DNA of 64,000 bases from Methyloversatilis discipulorum (GTDB lineage Bacteria > Pseudomonadota > Gammaproteobacteria > Burkholderiales > Rhodocyclaceae), in NCBI RefSeq assembly GCF_000385375.1, contig NZ_ARVV01000001.1, positions 1,550,001 to 1,614,000 on the forward strand, read 5' to 3'. This document shows, piece after piece, positions 41,630 through 50,905 of the stretch. Position 1 is the stretch's first letter, and each line of letters starts with the position of its first letter. A program made the position numbers and the translations under genes. The notes under the pieces were generated by a model that saw nothing but the letters and a program-made list of their open reading frames with translations, was not told the origin of the DNA and ran no database searches.

Positions 41630-42379
41630 ATGGCATTGCTGATGCTGATCGCACTCGCGGTCGGTACGCTGATTGGCGCGGTGGGTGTGGGCGGCATTCT
41701 GCTCATTCCGGCGCTCAACCTGATCGGCGGATTGAGCATACAGTCGGCGATGGCCACCGCGCTGTTCACCTTCGTATTCACCGGCATCGTCGGCACCATC
41801 GCCTTCATGCGCCATGGCAGCATCGACCTGCGCATCACGGTGCCGGTATGTGCGGGCGCACTGATCAGCGGCTTCGCGGGCGCCTGGGTTAACGCGCTGC
41901 TCGACGCATCGCTGTTGATGGTTCTGCTCGCGCTGGTGGTCTGTCTGGCCGGCGTCTACACACTGGCTTCGCGCGGCCGGCCACGGCGCCCCGCGCTGCA
42001 CGGTCACCCCGGTCTGCAGCGCGCCATGCTGTTCGGTCTGGGTGGTGTGGCCGGATTCGGCTCGGGGCTGACCGGTGTCGGTGGGCCGGCATTGTCAGTA
42101 CCGATGATGGTGCTCGCAGGCTTCGCCCCCTTGACGACGATAGGCACCAGTCAGGTGATACAGATCCTGGCGGGTGCGTCAGGCACGCTTGGCAATCTGC
42201 GCTTCGGCGTCATCGATTTCGGCCTCGCGGGCGCGCTGGTGCTGTTCGAACTGGCGGGTGTGCTGATAGGCGCGCGCATCGTGCACGCCATCAACGCGCA
42301 GCGTCTGCGCTTCTGGGTTGGCGTGCTTTGCCTGGCGGTCGGTAGCGGGCTGCTGGTCAAGGCTGTCGGCGGATACTAG
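41630..42379 (+). CDS. tauE: TauE/SafE-family sulfite/sulfonate exporter
   Basis: 249 residues with about eight membrane segments and the duplicated Gly-rich signature of the family (VGVGGILLIPALNLIGGL and FGSGLTGVGGPALSVPMMVL). TauE/SafE proteins move small sulfur anions such as sulfite or sulfoacetate across the inner membrane. It starts 39 bases after the cNMP gene, on the same strand, with GGAG ahead. Its setting beside sulfite dehydrogenase genes supports sulfite export. Confidence 0.85.
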   Translation: MALLMLIALAVGTLIGAVGVGGILLIPALNLIGGLSIQSAMATALFTFVFTGIVGTIAFMRHGSIDLRITVPVCAGALISGFAGAWVNALLDASLLMVLLALVVCLAGVYTLASRGRPRRPALHGHPGLQRAMLFGLGGVAGFGSGLTGVGGPALSVPMMVLAGFAPLTTIGTSQVIQILAGASGTLGNLRFGVIDFGLAGALVLFELAGVLIGARIVHAINAQRLRFWVGVLCLAVGSGLLVKAVGGY

Positions 42380-42645
42380 AACGCGTGAGCGCGTCGCGCT
42401 CCTCCCACTCGGCACCGGACTCGGTGCAGGCAATCGCGATTCGTGTTGCGCCCTCGTGGCGGCGCTGCGCGTGCTGGCGAGTGACGGCGCGCTGCGGCAA
42501 CTGCGGTGGCCGTATGTGCTGCAGGACGGTGAGTGATGACTGGCGGCAATGCGCGCTGTCGTTGCGCGGCGCCGAACAGCCTTGACTTGGAATGCCTGCG
42601 GGCGGTCGACTGCGCTGCGATGAGAGGGCAGAACCGGACACCGCC
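42380..42645. other. Convergent gap between tauE and soeC
   Basis: The gap is about 265 bases before the hairpin. One frame (to the stop at 42536) encodes the protein-like string RVLASDGALRQLRWPYVLQ, which may be a decayed remnant, but there is no start or family match. Nothing else is seen. Confidence 0.3.
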
Positions 42646-42669
42646 GGTTGCGGGCCGCAGCCCGCAACC
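42646..42669. terminator. Bidirectional hairpin terminator between tauE and soeC
   Basis: GGTTGCGGGC and GCCCGCAACC form a perfect 10-bp stem with a CGCA loop, five bases beyond the soeC stop and at the end of the tauE gap. Confidence 0.6.
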
Positions 42670-42674
42670 ACGGG

Positions 42675-43616
42675 TCAGGAGATGGTCTGGTAGTAAAGGT
42701 TCTGCGGGTGGTTGGCCTGTGCGAAGAAATACCAGCGTTCGGCCAGCAGACCGACGTACTGGACCGCGAAGGCCAGCCAAAGTAGGGGGGGCGAAGCGGT
42801 CGCAGCACCTGCGCTGAGCAGCAGAACAGGCAGCACGAAGGCCAGCAGCAGGAAGGTCCACTTTACCGAGCGGAGGAAGTGCAGCGTCTTGTGATGGAAG
42901 AATTCGCGGGTGTTGAAGGAGCCACCCATCAAACCCTGGGAACGTTGTGCGATGCGCGGATGATGGATGCCGATCGCGGTCTGCAGCGACGAGCGCGGCC
43001 GCAGTCGTGCGTTGCGCAGCAGGGATGCGCTGCGCGTGGCCAGACCGGTCAGGGTCAGCGCGATGGCCAGCGAGCTCATCACGAGCATCAGTTCCGCTTC
43101 GCTGAGCGCCGCGTAGGCGCTGGCCAGCGTCAGACCGGAGGCGCAGCCCAGTACCAGATAGTTGATCACGGTGAGCGGGCTGGCCCATTCCTGAAGGAAC
43201 TTCAGGCATGCGTAGATCATTCCCGTACAGACGAAGAGGGCCAGCGCGAGCACCGCGCCGATCGCGCCCGTCGCCAGGGTAAGTGGCCAGTCCATGGCGT
43301 GGCTGAGTCCATACAGCGCCGTCGTAGCCATGAAGGCCGGCAGCACGATGACCTCGCGCGAAAGCCAGGAGGTGCGCCACATCGCCGCACTGCGCCAGGC
43401 ACGCTCGGGCCGCCCCAGGTGGAAGAACGACGCGATCAGCCCGGCGCCCGACAGCGCAAGACTGATGAGTGCGCCAACGACGTAGAAATCGTGCCCCGGC
43501 ATCGGGGCGGACAGGTTCAGCGCATGCGCGAGCTCACACCCGAAAAGTGCCAGGAAGAGGCCCTGAGCGGCCCCCGTGAGCGTCGTGAGCAGAATGACGG
43601 AGAAGGCGGGATTCAT
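42675..43616 (-). CDS. soeC: Sulfite dehydrogenase membrane anchor SoeC-like (DmsC/NrfD family)
   Basis: 313 residues with eight or so membrane segments and no signal peptide; HALNLSAPMPGHDFYVVGALISLALSGAG, FFHLGRPERAWRSAAMWRTSWLSREVIVLPAF in order are typical of the DmsC/PsrC-type anchors (HLG-RP-RAW motif). It anchors the molybdoenzyme and passes electrons to the quinone pool. It is the last gene of an A-B-C operon with the ferredoxin and molybdopterin subunits. AGGA precedes the ATG. DMSO-reductase and SoeC anchors cannot be separated on this gene alone. Confidence 0.78.
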   Translation of the reverse strand: MNPAFSVILLTTLTGAAQGLFLALFGCELAHALNLSAPMPGHDFYVVGALISLALSGAGLIASFFHLGRPERAWRSAAMWRTSWLSREVIVLPAFMATTALYGLSHAMDWPLTLATGAIGAVLALALFVCTGMIYACLKFLQEWASPLTVINYLVLGCASGLTLASAYAALSEAELMLVMSSLAIALTLTGLATRSASLLRNARLRPRSSLQTAIGIHHPRIAQRSQGLMGGSFNTREFFHHKTLHFLRSVKWTFLLLAFVLPVLLLSAGAATASPPLLWLAFAVQYVGLLAERWYFFAQANHPQNLYYQTIS

Positions 43617-43645
43617 CGTGTCGTCCTGTTGAATGAGGGAGTGGA

Positions 43646-44377
43646 TTACCAGCTTGCGGCGTCGTCCAGCGCCGGTGTGCTGGCGTCAGGCATCGGCTTC
43701 AGGCCATCCACTTTCAGCGGGTTGTCGGTGCGCACGATCTGATCGGGCCGTATGGTCATTTCTGTCTTGCGGCGCGGCAGATAGTGGTTGGACGGTTCGG
43801 TGCCCCATTCGGGCATCAGCTGGTAGCCGCCGCGCTCGCGTATCGCCTTCGACGCCGACGAATCGGGATCGTGCACGTCGCCGAAGATGCGTGCGCTGGT
43901 CGGGCAGGCCAGCACGCACGCCGGCTTGCGGTCACGCTCGGGCAGCGCCTCGTTGTAGATGCGGTCCACGCACAGCGTGCACTTGGTCATTTCCTTGCGC
44001 TCCGGATCGAGCTCGCGGACACCGTAGGGACAGGCCCAGGAGCAGTACTTGCATCCGATGCACTTGTCGTAGTCGACGAGCACGATGCCGTCCTGGGCCC
44101 GCTTGTAGCTGGCGCCGGTCGGGCAGACCGGAACACACGGCGGGTCCTCGCAGTGCAGACACGACTTCGGAAAGTGCACTGTTTCGGTGTTCGGGTAGCT
44201 GCCGACCTCGAAGGTCTGCACCCGGTTGAAGAAGGTGCCCGTCGGGTCTTCATCGTAGGGACTGAGGTCGGCCAGTGACCCAGCCGTGCCCGATGTGTTC
44301 CACGACTTGCAGCTCGTCACGCAGGCCTGGCAGCCCACGCAGACGTTGAGATCGATCACGAGTGCCAGCTGGGTCAT
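43646..44377 (-). CDS. soeB: Sulfite dehydrogenase iron-sulfur subunit SoeB-like (DmsB family)
   Basis: 243 residues from the ATG at 44377 after AGGAGACATGCA. Four [4Fe-4S] cluster motifs are visible: CVGCQACVTSCK, CLHCEDPPCVPVCP, CIGCKYCSWACP and CTLCVDRI with CVLACP. This is the DmsB/PhsB-like ferredoxin subunit that wires the molybdopterin protein to the membrane anchor. No TAT or Sec signal is present, which fits a cytoplasmic face as in SoeB. The C-terminal extension after about residue 190 is family-typical in length. Confidence 0.85.
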   Translation of the reverse strand: MTQLALVIDLNVCVGCQACVTSCKSWNTSGTAGSLADLSPYDEDPTGTFFNRVQTFEVGSYPNTETVHFPKSCLHCEDPPCVPVCPTGASYKRAQDGIVLVDYDKCIGCKYCSWACPYGVRELDPERKEMTKCTLCVDRIYNEALPERDRKPACVLACPTSARIFGDVHDPDSSASKAIRERGGYQLMPEWGTEPSNHYLPRRKTEMTIRPDQIVRTDNPLKVDGLKPMPDASTPALDDAASW

Positions 44378-44432
44378 TGCATGTCTCCTGCGCACAGTCC
44401 GCGTTCGCGGGCGAAGGTATGGGTCGGGGGGC

Positions 44433-47339
44433 TCATGAGCGCTTCTTCCAGTTGCCGACGAAGTAGGTCAGAACACCCGGGCGTGCCTTCGTGACGCCCG
44501 GCAGGGTCTTCATCGGTTCGAACTGCGGCCAGCTTTCCTTCGGTTCGTCGTCGCCGGCGCGATAGATGCGCACGCGCACGTCGTACCAGGCCGCCTGCCC
44601 GGTCACCGGGTCCGAGTTCGACGTTCGCCGCGAACTGCCCTGCATCGGAAGTTCTTCCGATATCAGGTGGTTCAGCAGGAAGCCCTTGCGCGCCTCGTTG
44701 GCCATGGGCCCGAGGTTCCACGCGTTGCTTGCCTTGCCGATCGCGTTCCACGTCCAGACGGTGCCGGCCTCGACCGCCTCGCTGTAGCGGCACATGCAGC
44801 GCACCTTGCCCCAGGGCGATTCCACCCACATCCAGTCACCGTCGCTGATGCCGGCGGCACGCGCAGTGGCCGGATTCACATGGAGGTAGTTGTGCGCATG
44901 GATCTGCCGCAGCCATGCGTTCTGCGAATCCCACGAGTGGTACATCGCCATCGGCCGCTGCGTCACGGCGTTCAGCGGGTAGCGCGTGGTGTCGGTGCTC
45001 TGTGATTCCAGCGGCGGGTAGTAGAAGGGCAGCGGGTCAAAGTACTTCTCGACGCGCTCGCGCAGCTCGGGCGGCGGCCGGCGGCCCGGCCGCTTTCCTT
45101 GCGCGGCCAGCCGGAAGCGCTGCATCACGTCGGAGTACAGGTGGATCAGGATCGGATCCGCGTCACGGCGCATGCGTACCCGCTGCGCCCACTCCATATA
45201 GCCCTTGTTCCAGTTGCGCATGTACTGGTAGGACGCGGGCAGCACGTAGTGAAAGACACAGTTGTTCTTTGCGTACATTTCCCACTGCTTCGGATTGGGC
45301 TCACCGCGTATGGCCTTCTGACCGTCCACGCCGCGCCAGCCGGCAAGGAAGCCGATGCCCGATCCCGGTTCGGTTTCGTAGTTCACGATGAAGTCCGGGT
45401 AGTCGCGGAACTTGCGCGAGCCATCCGGCCGCACGAATGCCGGCAGGCCGAGCCGGCTGCCAAGCTCGATCAGTACTTCCTGGAAGGGCTTGCACTGGCC
45501 CTTGGGCTCCACCACCGGAATGCGTACCGAGTCGACCGGACCATCGAACTCGGAGATCGGCCGGTCGAGTATCGACATCACGTCGTGGCGTTCCAGGTAG
45601 GTGGTATCGGGCAGGATGAGGTCGGCGAAGCCTGTCATCTCCGACTGGAAGGCGTCGCAGACCACGATGAACGGAATGCGGTATTCGCCGTCCTCGCCCT
45701 TGTCGTTCAGCATCTGGCGCACTTCGCTGGTGTTCATGGTCGAGTTCCATGCCATGTTCGCCATGAAGATGAGCAGGGTGTCGATCGGGTACGGATCGCC
45801 GCGCCAGGCGTTGGTGATCACGTTGTGCATCAGGCCGTGCGCCGACAGCGGGTATTCCCACGAGAAGCCCTTGTCGATGCGTACCGGTCGCCCATCGTCA
45901 TCGACGCAGAGGTCTGCCGGGTCAGCCGGGAAGCCCAGGGGCATGCCGTCCAGCGGACTGTTGGGCTTGACCGCCTGCGGCCCGCGCGGAGGCTTGGCGA
46001 TCGGTGGTATGGCGCGCGGAAAGGGCGCCTTGTGCCGGAAGCCACCCGGGCGATCGATGGTGCCCAGCAGCGACATCAGGATGGCCAGCGCACGTATCGT
46101 GTGGAATCCGTTCGAATGTGCGGCCAGTCCGCGCATCGCGTGGAAGGACACCGGGTTACCGGTCACGTGGTCGTGCTCGACGCCCCAGGAGTCGGTCCAC
46201 GAGATCGGCAGGTGGATCTTCTGGTCACGGGCCGTCACGCCCATTTCGTGCGCCAGCCGGCGGATGGTGTCCGCCGGAACGCCGCAGATGCTTTCCGCCC
46301 ATTCCGGCGTGTAGCTCTTGAGGCGGTCGAGCAGCAGCTGGAACGCCGGCTTCACCGGCGTGCCGTCGGGCAGTGCGTAGCAGCCGCGCAGGCGCGGGTC
46401 GGCGCCAGGCGTGTGGGTCGGGACCAGCTTGTCGGTCAGGCGGTCCCACCAGTACTTGTTGTGCGGGTAGTCTGGGTTCACCGGATCGCCCTCCGGGTCC
46501 ATCGCGAACAGCCCGAAATCGTCGGCGTCGGGGTTCTGCATCACCAGCTGGCCGGCGTTGGTGTAGCGGGCCAGGAATTCCCGGTCGTACAGCCCCTTGG
46601 CGATGATCTCGTGACAGAGCGCCAGCAGCAGGGCGCCGTCGGTGCCCGGCTTGATCGGCACCCACTCGTCTGCGATTGCCGAATAGCCCGTGCGTACCGG
46701 ATTGATGGACACGAAGCGGCCGCCATTGCGCTTGAACTTCGACAGCGCCACCTTCATCGGATTGGAGTGGTGGTCCTCCGCCGTGCCGATCATGATGAAC
46801 AGCTTCGAGCGTTCGAGGTCGGGGCCGCCGAATTCCCAGAAGGAGCCGCCTATCGTGTAGATCATGCCGGCCGCCATGTTGACCGAGCAGAAGCCGCCGT
46901 GCGCTGCATAGTTCGGCGTGCCGAACTGCTTGGCGAACATGCCGGTGAGCGCCTGCATCTGATCGCGGCCGGTGAACAGCGCGAATTTCTTCGGATCGGT
47001 TTCGCGCAGTTTCTTGAGGCGCTCGGCGAGCAGTGCGAAAACTTCTTCCCAGCTGATCTCGTCGAACTCTCCGGCACCACGCTCGGTGCCGGGTCTGCGG
47101 ATCAGGGGCTGGGTCAACCGGGCCGGCGACTGCTGTTTCATGATGCCTGACGCACCCTTGGCACAGATGACGCCCTGGTTCAGCGGGTGGTCCGGATTGC
47201 CGTCGATGTAGCGGACTTCGCCGTTGCGCAGATGCACGCGGATGCCGCAGCGGCAGGCGCACATGTAACAGGTGGTCTTCTTGACATCCAGTTCCTCCAC
47301 CGGCTCGGCGTGCGGGTTCGACAGACGGACTGTGCTCAT
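44433..47339 (-). CDS. soeA: Molybdopterin sulfite dehydrogenase catalytic subunit SoeA-like
   Basis: 968 residues. The N-terminal [4Fe-4S] motif is Cys24-x2-Cys27-x3-Cys31-x27-Cys59 (KKTTCYMCACRCGI ... GVICAKG), typical of the DMSO-reductase superfamily branch with SoeA. Molybdopterin-binding and C-terminal domains follow to the end. There is no TAT signal, which places it on the cytoplasmic face, as for SoeABC that oxidises sulfite to sulfate with quinone. The ATG at 47339 follows GGAG and is preferred to one at 47351. Thiosulfate or DMSO reductase would be alternatives; the sulfur setting favours sulfite. Confidence 0.82.
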   Translation of the reverse strand: MSTVRLSNPHAEPVEELDVKKTTCYMCACRCGIRVHLRNGEVRYIDGNPDHPLNQGVICAKGASGIMKQQSPARLTQPLIRRPGTERGAGEFDEISWEEVFALLAERLKKLRETDPKKFALFTGRDQMQALTGMFAKQFGTPNYAAHGGFCSVNMAAGMIYTIGGSFWEFGGPDLERSKLFIMIGTAEDHHSNPMKVALSKFKRNGGRFVSINPVRTGYSAIADEWVPIKPGTDGALLLALCHEIIAKGLYDREFLARYTNAGQLVMQNPDADDFGLFAMDPEGDPVNPDYPHNKYWWDRLTDKLVPTHTPGADPRLRGCYALPDGTPVKPAFQLLLDRLKSYTPEWAESICGVPADTIRRLAHEMGVTARDQKIHLPISWTDSWGVEHDHVTGNPVSFHAMRGLAAHSNGFHTIRALAILMSLLGTIDRPGGFRHKAPFPRAIPPIAKPPRGPQAVKPNSPLDGMPLGFPADPADLCVDDDGRPVRIDKGFSWEYPLSAHGLMHNVITNAWRGDPYPIDTLLIFMANMAWNSTMNTSEVRQMLNDKGEDGEYRIPFIVVCDAFQSEMTGFADLILPDTTYLERHDVMSILDRPISEFDGPVDSVRIPVVEPKGQCKPFQEVLIELGSRLGLPAFVRPDGSRKFRDYPDFIVNYETEPGSGIGFLAGWRGVDGQKAIRGEPNPKQWEMYAKNNCVFHYVLPASYQYMRNWNKGYMEWAQRVRMRRDADPILIHLYSDVMQRFRLAAQGKRPGRRPPPELRERVEKYFDPLPFYYPPLESQSTDTTRYPLNAVTQRPMAMYHSWDSQNAWLRQIHAHNYLHVNPATARAAGISDGDWMWVESPWGKVRCMCRYSEAVEAGTVWTWNAIGKASNAWNLGPMANEARKGFLLNHLISEELPMQGSSRRTSNSDPVTGQAAWYDVRVRIYRAGDDEPKESWPQFEPMKTLPGVTKARPGVLTYFVGNWKKRS

Positions 47340-47384
47340 CGATGACTCCATGGTGAGATTGACGTTTGTGGCGCCTGCCGGCGG

Positions 47385-49199
47385 TCAGCGGGGGCTGCCA
47401 TCGGGTAGCCATTCCTTGCATTGCCGGAAGATGCGGTACCGGCAGTTCGCGCAGATCCGAGGGTCGAAGTGCGGGTAAAGCGTGCCGATCACGTCGTCGC
47501 CGATCGCGAAGAGCCTGTCCCGTCCGATGTCGTCGAGCTGGCCGCCGCGCTCGAGCGTGCTGCGCGCCTGCTCGTTCAGCCGATGAAAGTAGAGCCCTCC
47601 ACCACGCGCGCGCCGTCGCCGTGCCTCTTCCGCAAGCAGGTCCGCACCGGATGCATCTATGAAGTTGATGCCGGGCGCCAGGACGAGCAGATGTTTCTGC
47701 TCCGGATGAACTTCCTCGAGCTGGTGCAGGTGACGCTTCACGTGGTCGATTGCGCCGAAATACAGTTCGCCGTCGATGAACTCCATCTTCAGCTGAGGAC
47801 AATCCGGCTCGTCGCGTTGCGGAACGAAGTGGTACTGGCCTTCGCCGGGTGCGGGCACGGCGGCGCGTATGCCCGGTCGCGCGGTGCGTTCGAGGTAGAG
47901 CACCAGTGAAAGAATGACGCCGGCGTAGATCGCGAATTCGAGCTGGAACACGAGCGTGGAGGCCAGCGTCGCGAACAGCACCGCGGACTCGCGCCGGCTG
48001 GTGCGCATGACGGCGCGGATGTGCTTCACGTCGATCAGCGCGTAGGCGACCATGAACAGGATGGCGGCCATCGACGCGATCGGCAGGTAGCGCGCGAGCG
48101 GCACGAAAAACAGCAGGGTCAGAACCAGGAAGCCGGCGGAGAAGACCGACGACAACGGTGTTACCGCTCCTGCTTCGTAGTTGATTCCACTGCGCGTGAA
48201 CGATCCACTCGACACATAGCCCGAGAAGAAGCTCCCGGCCAGATTGGCCAGGCCCTGACCGAAGAACTCCTGGTTGCCGTCGATGTGCTGGCCGGATTTC
48301 GCCCCTACGGCGCGCGCGATGGACAGCGCTTCGGTCAGCGACAGCAGGGTGACGGCGAGCGCGATTGCGCCGAGCTGGTGCAGCACCTCCATTGACAGCA
48401 TCGGTGCAGAAAGCGGCGGCAGGCTGCGCGGAATTTCCGACACCGTCTCGATGCCCGCATCGTGGCCGAGCATCGCTTTCACACCCAGCGCATAGAGGCT
48501 GCCGACCACCATGGCCACGATCATGTAGGGCACGCGTGGCAGGTGGCGTTTGGTGAGTATCCCGGCCGCGAGCGTTACCGCACCCACCCCTGCCACCTGC
48601 CAGTTGATGTCACCGGCTGCTGCCGCAAAGCGGGACAGCGTGCCGAAGAACTCTCCGCCGGAGCCGTAGTGCAGGCCGAAGAAGTTCTTCAGCTGACTCA
48701 CTGCGATCAGTATGGCCGCGCCGGCGGTAAAGCCTATGACGACGCTGTGCGAGATGAAATTCACCAGCATGCCCATGCGCGCGAACGCGAGCGCAAGCTG
48801 CATCAGGCCGACCATGAAGGTGAGCGTCAGGACGTAGGCGATGTAGGTCGCGCTGCCCGGCTCGGCCAGCGGACTGATGGTCGAGAAAACCACGATGGAG
48901 AGCGCCGCGGTCGGGCCGGATACCAGATGTCGCGACGAGCCGAACAATGCTGCAAAGATGACCGGAATGATCGCGGCGTAGAGACCGTACTCCGGTGGCA
49001 TTCCGGCGATGTGGGCGTAGGCCACCGCCTGGGGCAGCAGGATGATGGTTCCGCTCAGGCCAGCAACGGCGTCGCTGCGTAGCGATGCCCGGTTGACCAT
49101 CGACCACCAGCGTCGCATCGGCAGCAATGACAGACCGGTTCTGTGGGCGCGGTTGGAGAGTGGATTCAAGCGTCGGGCTTCCGGGTTGGAGGTGTGCAT
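47385..49199 (-). CDS. SulP-family sulfate/anion transporter with STAS domain
   Basis: 604 residues: a SulP membrane domain (DAVAGLSGTIILLPQAVAYAHIAGMPPEYGLYAAIIPVIFAALFGSSRHLVSGP in order, about residues 40-420), a C-terminal STAS domain (VLAPGINFIDASGADLLAEEARRRR) and a short tail with CANCRYRIFRQC. SulP proteins carry sulfate, bicarbonate or other anions. It lies 45 bases upstream of soeA on the same strand and so probably heads the soeABC operon, which suggests sulfate movement linked to sulfite oxidation. The start is uncertain: no clear ribosome site precedes this ATG or the next. Confidence 0.85.
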   Translation of the reverse strand: MHTSNPEARRLNPLSNRAHRTGLSLLPMRRWWSMVNRASLRSDAVAGLSGTIILLPQAVAYAHIAGMPPEYGLYAAIIPVIFAALFGSSRHLVSGPTAALSIVVFSTISPLAEPGSATYIAYVLTLTFMVGLMQLALAFARMGMLVNFISHSVVIGFTAGAAILIAVSQLKNFFGLHYGSGGEFFGTLSRFAAAAGDINWQVAGVGAVTLAAGILTKRHLPRVPYMIVAMVVGSLYALGVKAMLGHDAGIETVSEIPRSLPPLSAPMLSMEVLHQLGAIALAVTLLSLTEALSIARAVGAKSGQHIDGNQEFFGQGLANLAGSFFSGYVSSGSFTRSGINYEAGAVTPLSSVFSAGFLVLTLLFFVPLARYLPIASMAAILFMVAYALIDVKHIRAVMRTSRRESAVLFATLASTLVFQLEFAIYAGVILSLVLYLERTARPGIRAAVPAPGEGQYHFVPQRDEPDCPQLKMEFIDGELYFGAIDHVKRHLHQLEEVHPEQKHLLVLAPGINFIDASGADLLAEEARRRRARGGGLYFHRLNEQARSTLERGGQLDDIGRDRLFAIGDDVIGTLYPHFDPRICANCRYRIFRQCKEWLPDGSPR

Positions 49200-49407
49200 C
49201 GACGGCGGGCTGAGGCTGTGGCGTGCGATGAATAGAGGGAGCGCATGACCGACCCCCTACGCAAGTTCAGTGCCACGGCTCATGCGCCTATGCAGCGCAA
49301 AGGCGTAACGGGCGAGGCATCAAGGCCGTACAGAGAGGATTGCGGAGCTGGCTTCCGGCCTGCGATGGGGGTGGCACCGTGCGCTGCCGACAGTTGCCGA
49401 GGTGATG

Positions 49408-49449
49408 GTGTTTCCTCAGGAAACGCTGCGGTGTTTCACGAGGAAACCG
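49408..49449 (+). promoter_or_regulatory. Paired activator sites upstream of the oxygenase operon
   Basis: GTGTTTC-N5-GAAACGC (49408-49426) and GTGTTTC-N5-GAAACCG (49431-49449), starting 23 bp apart. They match the pair at 40991 and 41014 in sequence and spacing. They lie about 120-160 bp upstream of the sigma-54-type promoter, a normal enhancer distance. Confidence 0.65.
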
Positions 49450-49568
49450 CACGCCCGGTCGCGGCGGAGAGAGCGTCGCGGTGAAGTCGTCGAGGCGGGC
49501 CGACGCGTAGCGCGCAGAAGGCCGCGCAGCAAAGGTTCTGACGTATTGACGCAGTCAGTTTTCTGCTG

Positions 49569-49585
49569 CCGGCACGCCTTCTGCT
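49569..49585 (+). promoter_or_regulatory. Sigma-54-type promoter of the oxygenase operon
   Basis: CCGGCACGCCTTCTGCT: GGCACG and TGC with GG and GC 10 bases apart, a close match to TGGCACG-N4-TTGC. It sits 80 bases before the oxygenase alpha-subunit start. The gap between the SulP start and this operon (49200-49664) holds no other recognisable gene. Confidence 0.65.
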
Positions 49586-49664
49586 AAGTCGGGTTATCGG
49601 CGCATCACCGTCGATCCGAGCAGCAGTACGACATCACCTCGCTACGTACCGGAAAGGACCTCAC

Positions 49665-50870
49665 ATGTCTCGCAACGCAGTGGAGTGGAAGCAGACGCCG
49701 AGCTTCCCCGAATCTCACTATGTCGACACGCGCATCTATACCGAAGAGGACATCTTTCTCGACGAGCAGCGCAAGATCTTCAACAAGTGCTGGATCATTG
49801 CCTGCCACGAGTCGGAGATTCCGAACGCCTACGACTACCGCACGTTCAGCCATCCTGGCGGGCCGCCGCTCATCGTGATCCGCGGTGAGGACATGAAGGT
49901 GCGGACCTTCTACAACATCTGCCCGCATCGCGGCAACACGCTTCTTTACGAACCGGTCGGAAACGCCAAGCGCATCACCTGCATCTTCCACGCATGGTCG
50001 TTCAACGCGACCGGCGACTGCATCGACATTTCCCGCGGCAAGGAGGGTTATCAGGACCGCTTCGGCTGCAAGGATGCAGGACTGCGCGAGGTGAAGACCG
50101 AACTCGGGTTCGGTGGCTTCGTGTGGGTTAACGTCGATGACGAGAGCTGCACGCTGAAGGAATACATCGGCGAGGCGATGGGCATGCTCGATGAGCATCT
50201 CGAACAGCCGCTCGAGGTGTTCCACTACCACAAGGCGGTCGTGAATACGAACTACAAGCTGTGGCACGACACGAACAGCGAGTTCTATCACGACTACATG
50301 CATTACTTCAATCGCATCACCGGCATGATCCAGCCGGGCTACTTCGATCGGAAGTACACCGGGTATCCCAACGGACACGCTTCGGTCGGCTCGATGGCGA
50401 TCAAGTACGACGCCTACGAGGGCAGCAAGGCACGCGGTGTGGGCTGGCCTGGTCTGGCTCCTGGCGGCTGGGTGCTCATCGATATCTTCCCCGGCATGAC
50501 CTACAACCTGCGCACCTCGGTGCTGCGCATGGACACGGCGATTCCGCTCGGTCCGAACAAGCTGCTGATCGAGTTCCGCGGACTCGGGCTCAAGAGCGAT
50601 ACGCCTGAGCAACGCGCTGAGCGCATCCGCGACCACAACATGATCTGGGGGCCGTTCGGCCGCAACCTGCACGAGGACCTGCTTGGCGTCCACGGCCAGG
50701 GACTTGCGATGCGCGAGCGCACCGACAGTCGGTGGGTGATTCATGGGCGCGAAGAGAACATGACCATCCATGACGAGGGCGGGATGCGTCACTTCTATGC
50801 CGAATGGAGCCGCCGCATGGGACGCAAGGCCTACGACCCGTACGGCGAACAGGCTGCTGTGGCGAAGTGA
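49665..50870 (+). CDS. Rieske non-haem iron oxygenase, alpha subunit
   Basis: 401 residues. The Rieske [2Fe-2S] motif is Cys86-x-His88-x17-Cys106-x2-His109 (NICPHRGN, CIFHAWSF). The catalytic domain has a mononuclear iron site with His209-x3-His213 (EFYHDYMHY). Such oxygenases hydroxylate aromatics or short sulfonates with electrons from a reductase and ferredoxin, here encoded just downstream. Methanesulfonate monooxygenase and aryl-sulfonate dioxygenases are candidate relatives; the ordinary x17 spacing differs from the long spacing I recall for MsmA. AAAGGACCTCAC precedes the ATG; a sigma-54-type promoter drives it. Confidence 0.9.
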   Translation: MSRNAVEWKQTPSFPESHYVDTRIYTEEDIFLDEQRKIFNKCWIIACHESEIPNAYDYRTFSHPGGPPLIVIRGEDMKVRTFYNICPHRGNTLLYEPVGNAKRITCIFHAWSFNATGDCIDISRGKEGYQDRFGCKDAGLREVKTELGFGGFVWVNVDDESCTLKEYIGEAMGMLDEHLEQPLEVFHYHKAVVNTNYKLWHDTNSEFYHDYMHYFNRITGMIQPGYFDRKYTGYPNGHASVGSMAIKYDAYEGSKARGVGWPGLAPGGWVLIDIFPGMTYNLRTSVLRMDTAIPLGPNKLLIEFRGLGLKSDTPEQRAERIRDHNMIWGPFGRNLHEDLLGVHGQGLAMRERTDSRWVIHGREENMTIHDEGGMRHFYAEWSRRMGRKAYDPYGEQAAVAK

Positions 50871-50905
50871 CTCCTGATCAACCGAACCGATACGAGAGGG
50901 CAAGC

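Noticed and set aside
42380..42536. Protein-like string in the tauE-soeC gap, possible pseudogene
   Set aside because: One frame ends with RVLASDGALRQLRWPYVLQDGE-like text, but I can match no family and see no start; too short to call a pseudogene.
45099..47150. 683-codon forward frame opposite the soeA-like gene
   Set aside because: Antisense shadow of a clear molybdopterin enzyme gene; its His/Arg/Val-rich composition and lack of motifs mark it as non-coding.
42675..47339. DMSO, polysulfide or thiosulfate reductase instead of sulfite dehydrogenase
   Set aside because: Subunit families are shared, so this cannot be excluded, but the absence of a TAT signal on the catalytic subunit and the sulfite/sulfate transporters favour the SoeABC type.
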